A stretch of 21,189 bases of DNA from Mesostigma viride (lineage: Eukaryota; Streptophyta; Mesostigmatophyceae; Mesostigmatales; Mesostigmataceae): the NCBI GenBank assembly GCA_009746045.1, contig RPFO01000950.1, positions 142,501-163,689 of the forward strand. The letters are read 5' to 3'. The notes below the pieces were generated by a model that saw only the letters and a list, made by a program, of their open reading frames with translations, searched no databases and was not told the origin of the DNA. A program made the translations under genes and the position numbers. How positions within the stretch are numbered: position 1 is the stretch's first letter; every line of letters starts with the position of its first letter. Of this stretch, positions 7,240-16,400 are shown one piece after another.

Positions 7240-8001
7240 CTACCTTTTCAGTGGTTTTCCATTTGCGGGTATTTCCTCGTAAATGGTGGGAGAGCGATCG
7301 CAGCAATGGTGCTCACCACTAGACACTCCCGGCCAGTTAGGCTCGAAACACACGCCCTGATCAAGCATGCTGTTTCCGGCCCCTTCCCCTCCCCTGAGGA
7401 TAAGCAGCGGTTCCTCTCTCGTCGCAAGCGGTTGCACGACCTCACCTGGACGCTGGATGACGACCTCACCCCCGCTCAGCAACAGCAGCGACGCGACCTG
7501 TGGCCGGAATACCTCCGCCATAAGCAGGACCCCCAGAAGCCCAAGGTGTACTGGAGGGGCGGGGACCTGATGATCAACCACAAGATGTGGACGCCCCCAG
7601 CGGGCTAGAATAGCAATAGCCCTAGCTTGTAACCATAATGTTGCCTAGCTGTGCCAACACACCTAGCCACGTGCCGCCAACGCACGGTACACAACCAGCC
7701 ATAGCCTTAGCCTAGTCCTAGTACAGCCATGCTACGCCCTGGCTATGTTCAGATTACTTGCCCACGCTCCTTGCTATGATATGCTCACATGGGTCTTATT
7801 GCACCCACAGTTTGCCGGATCGTTAGCCTGTCCTTTTAGCTAGCCGCGCCCGATTGCAGCTGTGGCATGCCTTTGGCATGAAGGAGACTGGGGGTCTCTG
7901 CCCTTTCTCCTGTAGTGCACACACAGGGATTAAAAGCACTTCGGTGCTCCGTGACTCCCCAACGGGAGCACGAGTTTGATTAATTAATTAATTAATTAAT
8001 T
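7240..8001 (+). mobile_element. Retrotransposon 3' part with coding end and full 3' UTR
   Basis: It consists of the reading frame at 7306-7608 followed immediately by about 390 bp of 3' UTR homologous to the insertion at 5843-6265. Then come the UUCG hairpin, the CTCCCCAACGGGAG hairpin (7955-7968) and a long TTAA tail to about 8001. Compared with the insertion at 5843, the first 60-70 bases of the UTR differ by a deletion (the GCATGCCGCCATGGCAGCC part is missing). I could not find a clear target duplication. Confidence 0.7.
7306..7608 (+). CDS. C-terminal fragment of a retrotransposon-encoded protein
   Basis: The 100-residue frame contains FPSPEDKQRFLSRRKRLHDL, then WTLDDDLTPAQQQQRRDLWP, then KVYWRGGDLMINHKMW. 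The DLTPxQQQxRxxLWPxY...YWRGxxL pattern is known from the C-terminal domain of ORF1-type proteins (nucleic-acid-binding chaperones) of LINEs in algae and other eukaryotes. The frame stays open upstream to about 7240 (YFLVNGGRAIAAM), so the ATG at 7306 is not necessarily the real start and the protein is probably 5'-truncated. The stop is followed at once by the retroposon 3' UTR. I am moderately sure of the family and not sure of the function. Confidence 0.55.
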   Translation: MVLTTRHSRPVRLETHALIKHAVSGPFPSPEDKQRFLSRRKRLHDLTWTLDDDLTPAQQQQRRDLWPEYLRHKQDPQKPKVYWRGGDLMINHKMWTPPAG

Positions 8002-8138
8002 CCGGCCCCACCGTCTAGGTCATCTAGTCGCTCTACACGTAAGCCAGCCATAATTTCAATGCACAAGGATACACATTTCCATCACCATTCATCTTCATCA
8101 TCCTGAACGACTCGAACACGCGGACAAGATAACGGCAG
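8002..8138 (+). pseudogene. Left part of a duplicated exon-like segment
   Basis: From 8096 the frame reads HHPERLEHADKITA and continues, after removal of 8139-8620, into GSSYHGPDSPDFWPAL and VVSLI (to 8682). The same peptide is encoded on the minus strand at 10422-10526, differing at five of 35 residues (PE-R, H, A, D against PD-G, N, T, E) and with no indels. The retained frame suggests that it came from a coding sequence. Bases 8002-8095 resemble the other copy only weakly. It is interrupted by a CACTA-type element and cut on the right by a LINE. The parent protein is not recognised. Confidence 0.5.
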
Positions 8139-8618
8139 CACTACAATACGCTTCCGCGGACACCTTTTTCAGCGGGGAAAGTGCCCCCGGGCTTCCGGGG
8201 CAAATTCAGCAAGCTCTGCGGAACTTAGATACTAAAATTTCGTTTTTGGTTCGTACCGTACAGCCAATCATTTTGCGCCAGGATCAAATTGTGATCTGGG
8301 CACTGAACACTAAAATTTCAGCGGAACGCTCGAAACACCAACGCAACTAGAGAAATTTTTCAGTGACGAAACTGTAGTACCGTGTACCCAAGCAAAATGT
8401 AGTAGGACTTCGCTAAATTCACGTTCGGAAATTTTCCCCGCAAGATTCCCCCGCAAGATTCCCCCGCATGATTCCCCCCGCTAGGTTCAGGCTCCAGTCG
8501 ATGCTCGCCAAATGGCGCAAAAAAAAGAAACATGTGTTAAATCAACGGTGCGAATCCTCGTTTCCGCTCGGGTAACATTCTCACTCATTTCGCGTCTCCT
8601 AGGAACCGTATTGTAGTG
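8139..8618. mobile_element. CACTA-type miniature transposon (non-autonomous)
   Basis: The ends are inverted repeats: CACTACAATACGCTTCC at 8139-8155 and the complement of CACTACAATACGGTTCC at 8602-8618 (16 of 17 identical, starting with CACTA). It is flanked by AG at 8137-8138 and 8619-8620. The inverted copy of the locus at 10422-10545 has a single AG and no insert, so the empty site is visible. A 2-3 bp duplication and CACTA ends fit the EnSpm/CACTA superfamily. Inside are about four tandem CCCCGCAAGATTC-like units at 8435-8490, like subterminal repeats, and no transposase. It would depend on an enzyme encoded elsewhere. Confidence 0.85.
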
Positions 8619-8682
8619 AGGCTCGAGCTACCATGGTCCGGATTCTCCCGATTTCTGGCCTGCGCTGGTTGTCTCCTTGATA
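8619..8682 (+). pseudogene. Right part of the duplicated exon-like segment
   Basis: All 64 bases are a perfect inverted copy of 10422-10485. They encode the GSSYHGPDSPDFWPAL and VVSLI continuation of the segment at 8096-8138 once the CACTA-type insert is removed. The homology stops exactly at 8682, where the minus-strand LINE begins. The rest of the frame in the other copy (QVVHVEKWTG) is not found after the LINE. Confidence 0.6.
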
Positions 8683-9010
8683 ACATGCCTCCGTTGGGAG
8701 ATCATGTAGCACATATTCCTTGATGGATGGGTGGAGTGGAGGGAGCCGCGTAATCGAACTAACCTAACTCTTAAGCTATCCAAGAAAAATCCTAACTACA
8801 CTACTCATCAAAACGCCTCCTCCTCTTGGGGGGAGGTGGCTTGCCCACAGGGGCTGGCGTGTGAGCCTTGACAATGTTCTGCCACCGCGTCTTGTTCTGC
8901 ATGGCAGTCTAAAGAAGGGAGAGAGAGTGGATGCGGTGTTCAAACTGGGCTGGGACCACTAGGTCGGCCAGCAACATCTGGATGTAGTTCGTGGCATGTT
9001 TCCCTACCCT
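8683..9010 (-). mobile_element. 5'-truncated LINE, copy 4, minus strand
   Basis: Reverse-complemented, it gives the end of the coding frame, a 3' UTR with CCACCCATCCATCAAGGAAT, then ATGTGCTACATGATCTCCC and the hairpin CTCCCAACGGAG (8689-8700), and it ends in GGCATGTTATC. It is the same subfamily as copy 3, without the nested insertion. It has almost no AT tail, unlike its relatives. Its 3' border coincides with the end of the 64-bp inverted duplication. Confidence 0.8.
8801..9006 (-). pseudogene. LINE ORF C-terminal remnant of copy 4
   Basis: The minus frame reads NYIQMLLADLVVPAQFEHRI and HSLSLL, then a TAG within the frame, then TAMQNKTRWQNIVKAHTPAP and VGKPPPPKRRRRFDE before the true stop (8801-8803). 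It matches the remnant at 2223-2408 and shows that the natural end of this LINE protein is a basic KRRRR tail. The internal TAG (tryptophan position in the other copy) makes it a pseudogene. Confidence 0.75.
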
Positions 9011-9867
9011 TTTCTAAAATAAAATTCTAAAATATATTTATTCTAAATTGTCTGAGCCCGTGAGTCGCCGACAGCACACCAGGCAGCCAACCCAGCGCGG
9101 GGTGACCGATCAGCGCTGGCCGTCAAACAAAGTCCACGTGGCAGATTTATACTGGGCTGTAGTAACCCACGGTTCTGATCACCCAGGGCCCACGAATTAC
9201 CGCCACCGGCAAGTTTTTGACTCTCAAACCCCGCGGTTAACCATGGGCCCCGCGAAAATCCACCACCGTCAGCCCCTGGGACAACTCTCTCTGGTACCGC
9301 GTGTGCAGGAAAATTTGCCCGGGCATGCCACCCCTCCTCCGGTGGCCACTTGCCCAGTCACGTGCGTTAGTGGCAGTCTGTGGCAGTCGGCAGAACCAGC
9401 ACACACGGGTACATTTTAATTCAGGGGTCGAGCGGCTGCCGCCGGCAGGCCCGCAGCCCGTCCGCCCGGCCTCAATGTCCTCGACCCCGGGGACCTGGCG
9501 GCCCGCCGGCCCGAAACAAACAACCAGGCCGGGACAAAAAAAACTAGGGTCAAAAAAGTGAAACAGGGACTCGATTCACGAGAGCTGAACGCCCCCGACA
9601 ACCCCAATCTGGAATGCGACGCCGGGCCGGGTTTTGGCCAGTGAGGGCGAAACCGTCGGTGGGGGCGTAGACGGAGGATGGCCGGGGCCGGCTCTCGCTA
9701 CTCGCAGCAGGCAGCCAGGCAGCGCTCTGGCCTGCAGAGACGTAACGTGACCATGATCCTGAGGTTTCGTGCGGGGCCACGAATGATAATACCACGAATG
9801 ACAAAGCACCCGAAGCTCTTGATGCACAAACCATTATACTACGAAATCAATGCTACGGCACCGATTA
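9011..9867. other. Unassigned stretch, AT-rich edge then GC-rich
   Basis: 9012-9050 is AT-rich with repeated TTCTAAAATA, like the tail of a minus-strand retroposon, so all or part of what follows could be such an element. 9050-9870 is GC-rich, especially 9420-9520. Reading frames such as 9048-9419 (plus) and 9550-9834 (minus) have biased, low-information composition and no recognisable domain. No terminal repeats or target duplications were found. Confidence 0.4.
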
Positions 9868-10262
9868 AAATTTAATTTAATTAAATTGGAACGTATCTCC
9901 GTTGGGAGTACATGTAGCACATATCCCTGAGAAGGGGTGCATGGCTTTTAATACATTCTGGGCTACTTCACGCAAGGGTAGGGTGTAGACTACACCTGCT
10001 CTGGGTGCACAAAGTGCACCTGCACCACTATATATTCCAGCAACTAAGGTGCAGACATAGGGTGGAAGATCATCATGGCTAAACAATGGCTAGGGCATGG
10101 CGTCTCAGCACAGAGTAGCTCTCTGAATAGGCAAAGCTTGGCTAAATTATTAATGCATCATTCGTGGGGAGTCCCATCATAGGTGCACATGCGCATAGGC
10201 GTGGGCCACGTGCTAAGCTGAGCCTGACTAATGTACACTACTGCTATTATTCCCTAGGCTAG
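9868..10262 (-). mobile_element. Short retroposon copy B, minus strand
   Basis: It is related along its length to copy A (2496-2980), in the same orientation. The AT-rich tail is at 9868-9892 and the hairpin CTCCGTTGGGAG at 9897-9908. On the minus strand the end reads GGGATATGTGCTACATGTAC, very close to the 3' end of LINE copies 3 and 4. It also contains GGTGCAC-AAA-GTGCACC (about 10006-10022), a seven-pair hairpin. No coding frame is conserved between A and B. Target duplications were not found. Confidence 0.7.
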
Positions 10263-10355
10263 TAATAATAAGCTAGTGTAGAAACACTCAGTGGCCACCT
10301 AAAGCTCAGGAGCCTATTTTGTGACCTCGTGGATTCTTTCAACCCGTCTCCATTT
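10263..10355. other. Short unassigned spacer
   Basis: This is AT-rich sequence after the retroposon. It includes GCTAGTAATAATAAGCTAG, a small local repeat of GCTAGT. Nothing else is recognised. Confidence 0.4.
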
Positions 10356-10808
10356 TTACAGCTCCATCAGTACACTCCCCCAAGCCATGACACCTGTCCA
10401 CTTCTCAACATGCACAACTTGTATCAAGGAGACAACCAGCGCAGGCCAGAAATCGGGAGAATCCGGACCATGGTAGCTCGAGCCTGCCGTTATCTTTTCC
10501 GTGTTTTCGAGTCCATCAGGATGATGAATACGAATGCACAACTGGTATGCCCATCCTTCAATAGCGCCCATTATACAGGTTGCCACCGTAAGAAGGGCCG
10601 CCAACTCCCACAGGGTGTGCGATAGGAGGCACGACGCCATAGCCAAAGCCTTTCGGCGCACCACCAGCACCATACCTGCATAAGGCATAAGGTAAATGGC
10701 AGTGGTGTTAGACACCCAGCAGCCAGCACGTATTTCCATGCACAAACCTAGAAAGTTGGAATGGTGGTATCTTGTCCAAACTGAGAGAAAGGAACACTTC
10801 TGGTTCAT
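10356..10808 (-). CDS. Hypothetical protein, 150 residues, possible host gene exon
   Basis: The frame starts at ATG 10808 and ends with TAA at 10356. Residues 37-50 (AIYLMPYAGMVLVV) and about 66-88 (LWELAALLTVATCIMGAIEG) are hydrophobic and could be membrane segments. Residues 95-129 (HHPDGLENTEKITAGS and then SYHGPDSPDFWPALVVSLI) are also encoded in the inverted partial copy at 8096-8682, with five substitutions and no frame change. That is the main sign of real coding sequence. The remainder to residue 150 (QVVHVEKWTGVMAWG) has no copy in the window. It could be one exon of a larger gene or part of a mobile element. I do not recognise the family. Confidence 0.4.
   Translation of the reverse strand: MNQKCSFLSVWTRYHHSNFLGLCMEIRAGCWVSNTTAIYLMPYAGMVLVVRRKALAMASCLLSHTLWELAALLTVATCIMGAIEGWAYQLCIRIHHPDGLENTEKITAGSSYHGPDSPDFWPALVVSLIQVVHVEKWTGVMAWGSVLMEL
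10422..10545 (-). repeat. Inverted copy of 8090-8138 plus 8619-8682 (empty site)
   Basis: 10422-10485 is the exact reverse complement of 8619-8682. From 10486 it continues directly into sequence matching the reverse complement of 8138 down to about 8090, with about five substitutions in the 43 bases nearest the junction. The CACTA-type element is absent here, so this copy keeps the pre-insertion arrangement. The two arms are about 1.7 kb apart. Confidence 0.85.
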
Positions 10809-11076
10809 TCACTTCTTTCATGGGCTAGGAGCAGACTAAACATTGCATAGACGATAGGGGATTGACGATAAAGCATTACTTGACAAGAAAATCCAGCTGC
10901 AGTCCTCCAGAAACGGACTGCTGGTTGCGATAAAGACAAGACATTGTCCTTACCGCAGCAAGTTGTACAAAGCAATCAATTTAAGGCCTTCATTTTCTAA
11001 GAAGCAAATTTTTACTTACACGACAGAATGAACGACCTGAAATACGCACAATAAGGTACCCCAGCTTCCAAATTTA
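10809..11076. other. Unassigned AT-rich spacer
   Basis: No convincing gene, repeat or tail is visible. Frames are short on both strands. It includes a small inverted pair around CCAGAAACGGACTGCTGG and could be upstream sequence of the minus-strand frame at 10356-10808. Confidence 0.4.
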
Positions 11077-11230
11077 ATGGATCCCGCTATTCACTTAATG
11101 CTTAGCAAACTTGATAGTGCAACAATGGATACCGCTTTTCACTGAACGCTTCGCAAACTTGATAGTGCAACAATGGATACCGCTATTCACTGAACGCTTA
11201 GCAAACTTGATAGTGCAACATTGATAGTGC
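11077..11230. repeat. 48-bp tandem repeat, three units
   Basis: Units lie at 11077-11124, 11125-11172 and 11173-11220, followed by a 10-bp partial unit TTGATAGTGC. Each unit starts ATGGATACCGCT and ends TTGATAGTGCAACA. They differ by a few bases. The length is a multiple of three, so the minus strand reads a 16-residue repeat (HCCTIKFAKRSV and four more). The sequence is unrelated to the 49-bp unit of the adjacent array. Confidence 0.9.
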
Positions 11231-11568
11231 TTAAGAACGTTGATGGCCCCCGCCTTCCTACTGGGAGTGGTGGGTGCGCGCACCTGGGAACGTTCAACTG
11301 CCCCCCCATGTTGGGTGACGAGCCGATCAGGCCGCCCGCTGGCCCTGTGCTCGGCAGCGGAGCCAGCGCGCCTGCCATGCAAGGGCACGTACACGTACAC
11401 AAAATTGTTGTGCACAAAACCAATATGGCACATACAACAAACGAACATGTTTGTTTAAGGGGGCCAGCAGGAACCGGGATGACTAAACGAAAAAAGCGGG
11501 CCTGATGATGCGCTGCCGTCGCAGGTTCCACAGTTATGGAAGAAACCCCCCCAACACACACTAGCGGG
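11231..11568. other. Spacer between the two tandem arrays
   Basis: It is GC-rich between 11245 and 11390, then has CACGTACACGTACAC and AT-richer sequence. A minus-strand frame covers it (up to 11603) with GGLIGSSPNMGGQLNVPRCA, which is not recognised. The first 49-bp array unit begins at 11569 after ACACTAGCGGG, where GGGCC replaces the usual GGGGCGTACC. Confidence 0.4.
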
Positions 11569-13449
11569 CCTATACTACAGAAAGCATGTCTCAGCAAGCG
11601 CAACGTTGCGGGGCGTACCTATACTACAGAAAGCATGTCTCAGCAAGCGCAACGTTGCGGGGCGTACCTATACTACAGAAAGCATGTCTCAGCAAGCGCA
11701 ACGTTGCGGGGCGTACCTGTACTACAGAAAGCATGTCTCAGCAAGCGCAACGTTGCGGGGCGTACCTATACTACAGAAAGCGTACCTATACTACAGAAAG
11801 CATGTCTCAGCAAGCGCAACGTTGCGGGGCGTACCTGTACTACAGAAAGCGTACCTATACTACAGAAAGCATGTCTCAGCAAGCGCAACGTTGCGGGGCG
11901 TACCTATACTACAGAAAGCATGTCTCAGCAAGCGCAACGTTGCGGGGCGTACCTATACTACAGAAAGCATGTCTCAGCAAGCGCAACGTTGCGGGGCGTA
12001 CCTATACTACAGAAAGCATGTCTCAGCAAGCGCAACGTTGCGGGGCGTACCTATACTACAGAAAGCATGTCTCAGCAAGCGCAACGTTGCGGGGCGTACC
12101 TATACTACAGAAAGCATGTCTCAGCAAGCGCAACGTTGCGGGGCGTACCTATACTACAGAAAGCATGTCTCAGCAAGCGCAACGTTGCGGGGCGTACCTA
12201 TACTACAGAAAGCATGTCTCAGCAAGCGCAACGTTGCGGGGCGTACCTATACTACAGAAAGCATGTCTCAGCAAGCGCAACGTTGCGGGGCGTACCTATA
12301 CTACAGAAAGCATGTCTCAGCAAGCGCAACGTTGCGGGGCGTACCTATACTACAGAAAGCATGTCTCAGCAAGCGCAACGTTGCGGGGCGTACCTATACT
12401 ACAGAAAGCATGTCTCAGCAAGCGCAACGTTGCGGGGCGTACCTATACTACAGAAAGCATGTCTCAGCAAGCGCAACGTTGCGGGGCGTACCTATACTAC
12501 AGAAAGCATGTCTCAGCAAGCGCAACGTTGCGGGGCGTACCTATACTACAGAAAGCATGTCTCAGCAAGCGCAACGTTGCGGGGCGTACCTATACTACAG
12601 AAAGCATGTCTCAGCAAGCGCAACGTTGCGGGGCGTACCTATACTACAGAAAGCATGTCTCAGCAAGCGCAACGTTGCGGGGCGTACCTATACTACAGAA
12701 AGCATGTCTCAGCAAGCGCAACGTTGCGGGGCGTACCTATACTACAGAAAGCATGTCTCAGCAAGCGCAACGTTGCGGGGCGTACCTATACTACAGAAAG
12801 CATGTCTCAGCAAGCGCAACGTTGCGGGGCGTACCTATACTACAGAAAGCATGTCTCAGCAAGCGCAACGTTGCGGGGCGTACCTATACTACAGAAAGCA
12901 TGTCTCAGCAAGCGCAACGTTGCGGGGCGTACCTATACTACAGAAAGCATGTCTCAGCAAGCGCAACGTTGCGGGGCGTACCTATACTACAGAAAGCATG
13001 TCTCAGCAAGCGCAACGTTGCGGGGCGTACCTATACTACAGAAAGCATGTCTCAGCAAGCGCAACGTTGCGGGGCGTACCTATACTACAGAAAGCATGTC
13101 TCAGCAAGCGCAACGTTGCGGGGCGTACCTATACTACAGAAAGCATGTCTCAGCAAGCGCAACGTTGCGGGGCGTACCTGTACTACAGAAAGTACCTATA
13201 CTACAGAAAGCATGTCTCAGCAAGCGCAACGTTGCGGGGCGTACCTATACTACAGAAAGCATGTCTCAGCAAGCGCAACGTTGCGGGGCGTACCTATACT
13301 ACAGAAAGCATGTCTCAGCAAGCGCAACGTTGCGGGGCGTACCTATACTACAGAAAGCATGTCTCAGCAAGCGCAACGTTGCGGGGCGTACCTATACTAC
13401 AGAAAGCATGTCTCAGCAAGCGCAACGTTGCGGGGCGTACCTGTACTAG
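11536..13449 (+). other. Open frame through the 49-bp array, probably not a gene
   Basis: A 637-codon frame starts at ATG 11536 just before the array and runs through it. Because 49 is not a multiple of three, the frame passes through all three phases of the unit and gives a 49-residue protein period (ACLSKRNVAGRTYTTES, then MSQQAQRCGAYLYY, then RKHVSASATLRGVPILQK). It ends at TAG 13447-13449, created by a partial-unit junction. The unit lacks stop codons on this strand, so openness alone is weak evidence. The partial units shift the phase without regard to frame. I judge it a by-product of the satellite. Confidence 0.7.
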
Positions 13450-16400
13450 CGTACCTATACTACAGAAAGCATGTCTCAGCAAGCGCAACGTTGCGGGGCG
13501 TACCTATACTACAGAAAGCATGTCTCAGCAAGCGCAACGTTGCGGGGCGTACCTATACTACAGAAAGCATGTCTCAGCAAGCGCAACGTTGCGGGGCGTA
13601 CCTATACTACAGAAAGCATGTCTCAGCAAGCGCAACGTTGCGGGGCGTACCTATACTACAGAAAGCATGTCTCAGCAAGCGCAACGTTGCGGGGCGTACC
13701 TATACTACAGAAAGCATGTCTCAGCAAGCGCAACGTTGCGGGGCGTACCTATACTACAGAAAGCATGTCTCAGCAAGCGCAACGTTGCGGGGCGTACCTA
13801 TACTACAGAAAGCATGTCTCAGCAAGCGCAACGTTGCGGGGCGTACCTATACTACAGAAAGCATGTCTCAGCAAGCGCAACGTTGCGGGGCGTACCTATA
13901 CTACAGAAAGCATGTCTCAGCAAGCGCAACGTTGCGGGGCGTACCTATACTACAGAAAGCATGTCTCAGCAAGCGCAACGTTGCGGGGCGTACCTATACT
14001 ACAGAAAGCATGTCTCAGCAAGCGCAACGTTGCGGGGCGTACCTATACTACAGAAAGCATGTCTCAGCAAGCGCAACGTTGCGGGGCGTACCTATACTAC
14101 AGAAAGCATGTCTCAGCAAGCGCAACGTTGCGGGGCGTACCTATACTACAGAAAGCTATACTACAGAAAGCATGTCTCAGCAAGCGCAACGTTGCGGGGC
14201 GTACCTATACTACAGAAAGCATGTCTCAGCAAGCGCAACGTTGCGGGGCGTACCTATACTACAGAAAGCATGTCTCAGCAAGCGCAACGTTGCGGGGCGT
14301 ACCTATACTACAGAAAGCATGTCTCAGCAAGCGCAACGTTGCGGGGCGTACCTATACTACAGAAAGCATGTCTCAGCAAGCGCAACGTTGCGGGGCGTAC
14401 CTATACTACAGAAAGCATGTCTCAGCAAGCGCAACGTTGCGGGGCGTACCTATACTACAGAAAGCATGTCTCAGCAAGCGCAACGTTGCGGGGCGTACCT
14501 ATACTACAGAAAGCATGTCTCAGCAAGCGCAACGTTGCGGGGCGTACCTATACTACAGAAAGCATGTCTCAGCAAGCGCAACGTTGCGGGGCGTACCTAT
14601 ACTACAGAAAGCATGTCTCAGCAAGCGCAACGTTGCGGGGCGTACCTATACTACAGAAAGCATGTCTCAGCAAGCGCAACGTTGCGGGGCGTACCTATAC
14701 TACAGAAAGCATGTCTCAGCAAGCGCAACGTTGCGGGGCGTACCTATACTACAGAAAGCATGTCTCAGCAAGCGCAACGTTGCGGGGCGTACCTATACTA
14801 CAGAAAGCATGTCTCAGCAAGCGCAACGTTGCGGGGCGTACCTATACTACAGAAAGCATGTCTCAGCAAGCGCAACGTTGCGGGGCGTACCTATACTACA
14901 GAAAGCATGTCTCAGCAAGCGCAACGTTGCGGGGCGTACCTATACTACAGAAAGCATGTCTCAGCAAGCGCAACGTTGCGGGGCGTACCTATACTACAGA
15001 AAGCATGTCTCAGCAAGCGCAACGTTGCGGGGCGTACCTATACTACAGAAAGCATGTCTCAGCAAGCGCAACGTTGCGGGGCGTACCTATACTACAGAAA
15101 GCATGTCTCAGCAAGCGCAACGTTGCGGGGCGTACCTATACTACAGAAAGCATGTCTCAGCAAGCGCAACGTTGCGGGGCGTACCTATACTACAGAAAGC
15201 ATGTCTCAGCAAGCGCAACGTTGCGGGGCGTACCTATACTACAGAAAGCATGTCTCAGCAAGCGCAACGTTGCGGGGCGTACCTATACTACAGAAAGCAT
15301 GTCTCAGCAAGCGCAACGTTGCGGGGCGTACCTATACTACAGAAAGCATGTCTCAGCAAGCGCAACGTTGCGGGGCGTACCTATACTACAGAAAGCATGT
15401 CTCAGCAAGCGCAACGTTGCGGGGCGTACCTATACTACAGAAAGCATGTCTCAGCAAGCGCAACGTTGCGGGGCGTACCTATACTACAGAAAGCATGTCT
15501 CAGCAAGCGCAACGTTGCGGGGCGTACCTATACTACAGAAAGCATGTCTCAGCAAGCGCAACGTTGCGGGGCGTACCTATACTACAGAAAGCATGTCTCA
15601 GCAAGCGCAACGTTGCGGGGCGTACCTATACTACAGAAAGCATGTCTCAGCAAGCGCAACGTTGCGGGGCGTACCTATACTACAGAAAGCATGTCTCAGC
15701 AAGCGCAACGTTGCGGGGCGTACCTATACTACAGAAAGCATGTCTCAGCAAGCGCAACGTTGCGGGGCGTACCTATACTACAGAAAGCATGTCTCAGCAA
15801 GCGCAACGTTGCGGGGCGTACCTATACTACAGAAAGCATGTCTCAGCAAGCGCAACGTTGCGGGGCGTACCTATACTACAGAAAGCATGTCTCAGCAAGC
15901 GCAACGTTGCGGGGCGTACCTATACTACAGAAAGCATGTCTCAGCAAGCGCAACGTTGCGGGGCGTACCTATACTACAGAAAGCATGTCTCAGCAAGCGC
16001 AACGTTGCGGGGCGTACCTATACTACAGAAAGCATGTCTCAGCAAGCGCAACGTTGCGGGGCGTACCTATACTACAGAAAGCATGTCTCAGCAAGCGCAA
16101 CGTTGCGGGGCGTACCTATACTACAGAAAGCATGTCTCAGCAAGCGCAACGTTGCGGGGCGTACCTATACTACAGAAAGCATGTCTCAGCAAGCGCAACG
16201 TTGCGGGGCGTACCTATACTACAGAAAGCATGTCTCAGCAAGCGCAACGTTGCGGGGCGTACCTATACTACAGAAAGCATGTCTCAGCAAGCGCAACGTT
16301 GCGGGGCGTACCTATACTACAGAAAGCATGTCTCAGCAAGCGCAACGTTGCGGGGCGTACCTATACTACAGAAAGCATGTCTCAGCAAGCGCAACGTTGC

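Noticed and set aside
9048-9834. Several open frames of 80-120 codons on both strands
   Set aside because: They overlap each other in GC-rich sequence, have biased composition and no recognisable motif.
8619-10485. A 1.9-kb transposon with 64-bp terminal inverted repeats
   Set aside because: The homology continues past the left end into 8090-8138 once the CACTA-type insert is taken out, and no target duplication flanks the arms. It is an inverted duplication of a segment, not transposon ends.
11187-11603. Minus-strand frame of 138 codons running from the array into the 48-bp repeats
   Set aside because: It crosses two unrelated repeats and a spacer, with no domain. It is likely a by-product.
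11536-13449. Genuine 637-residue repeat protein
   Set aside because: The unit is 49 bp (not a multiple of three), partial units shift phase freely, variants do not respect codons, and the stop arises from a chance junction. No domain or signal peptide is visible.
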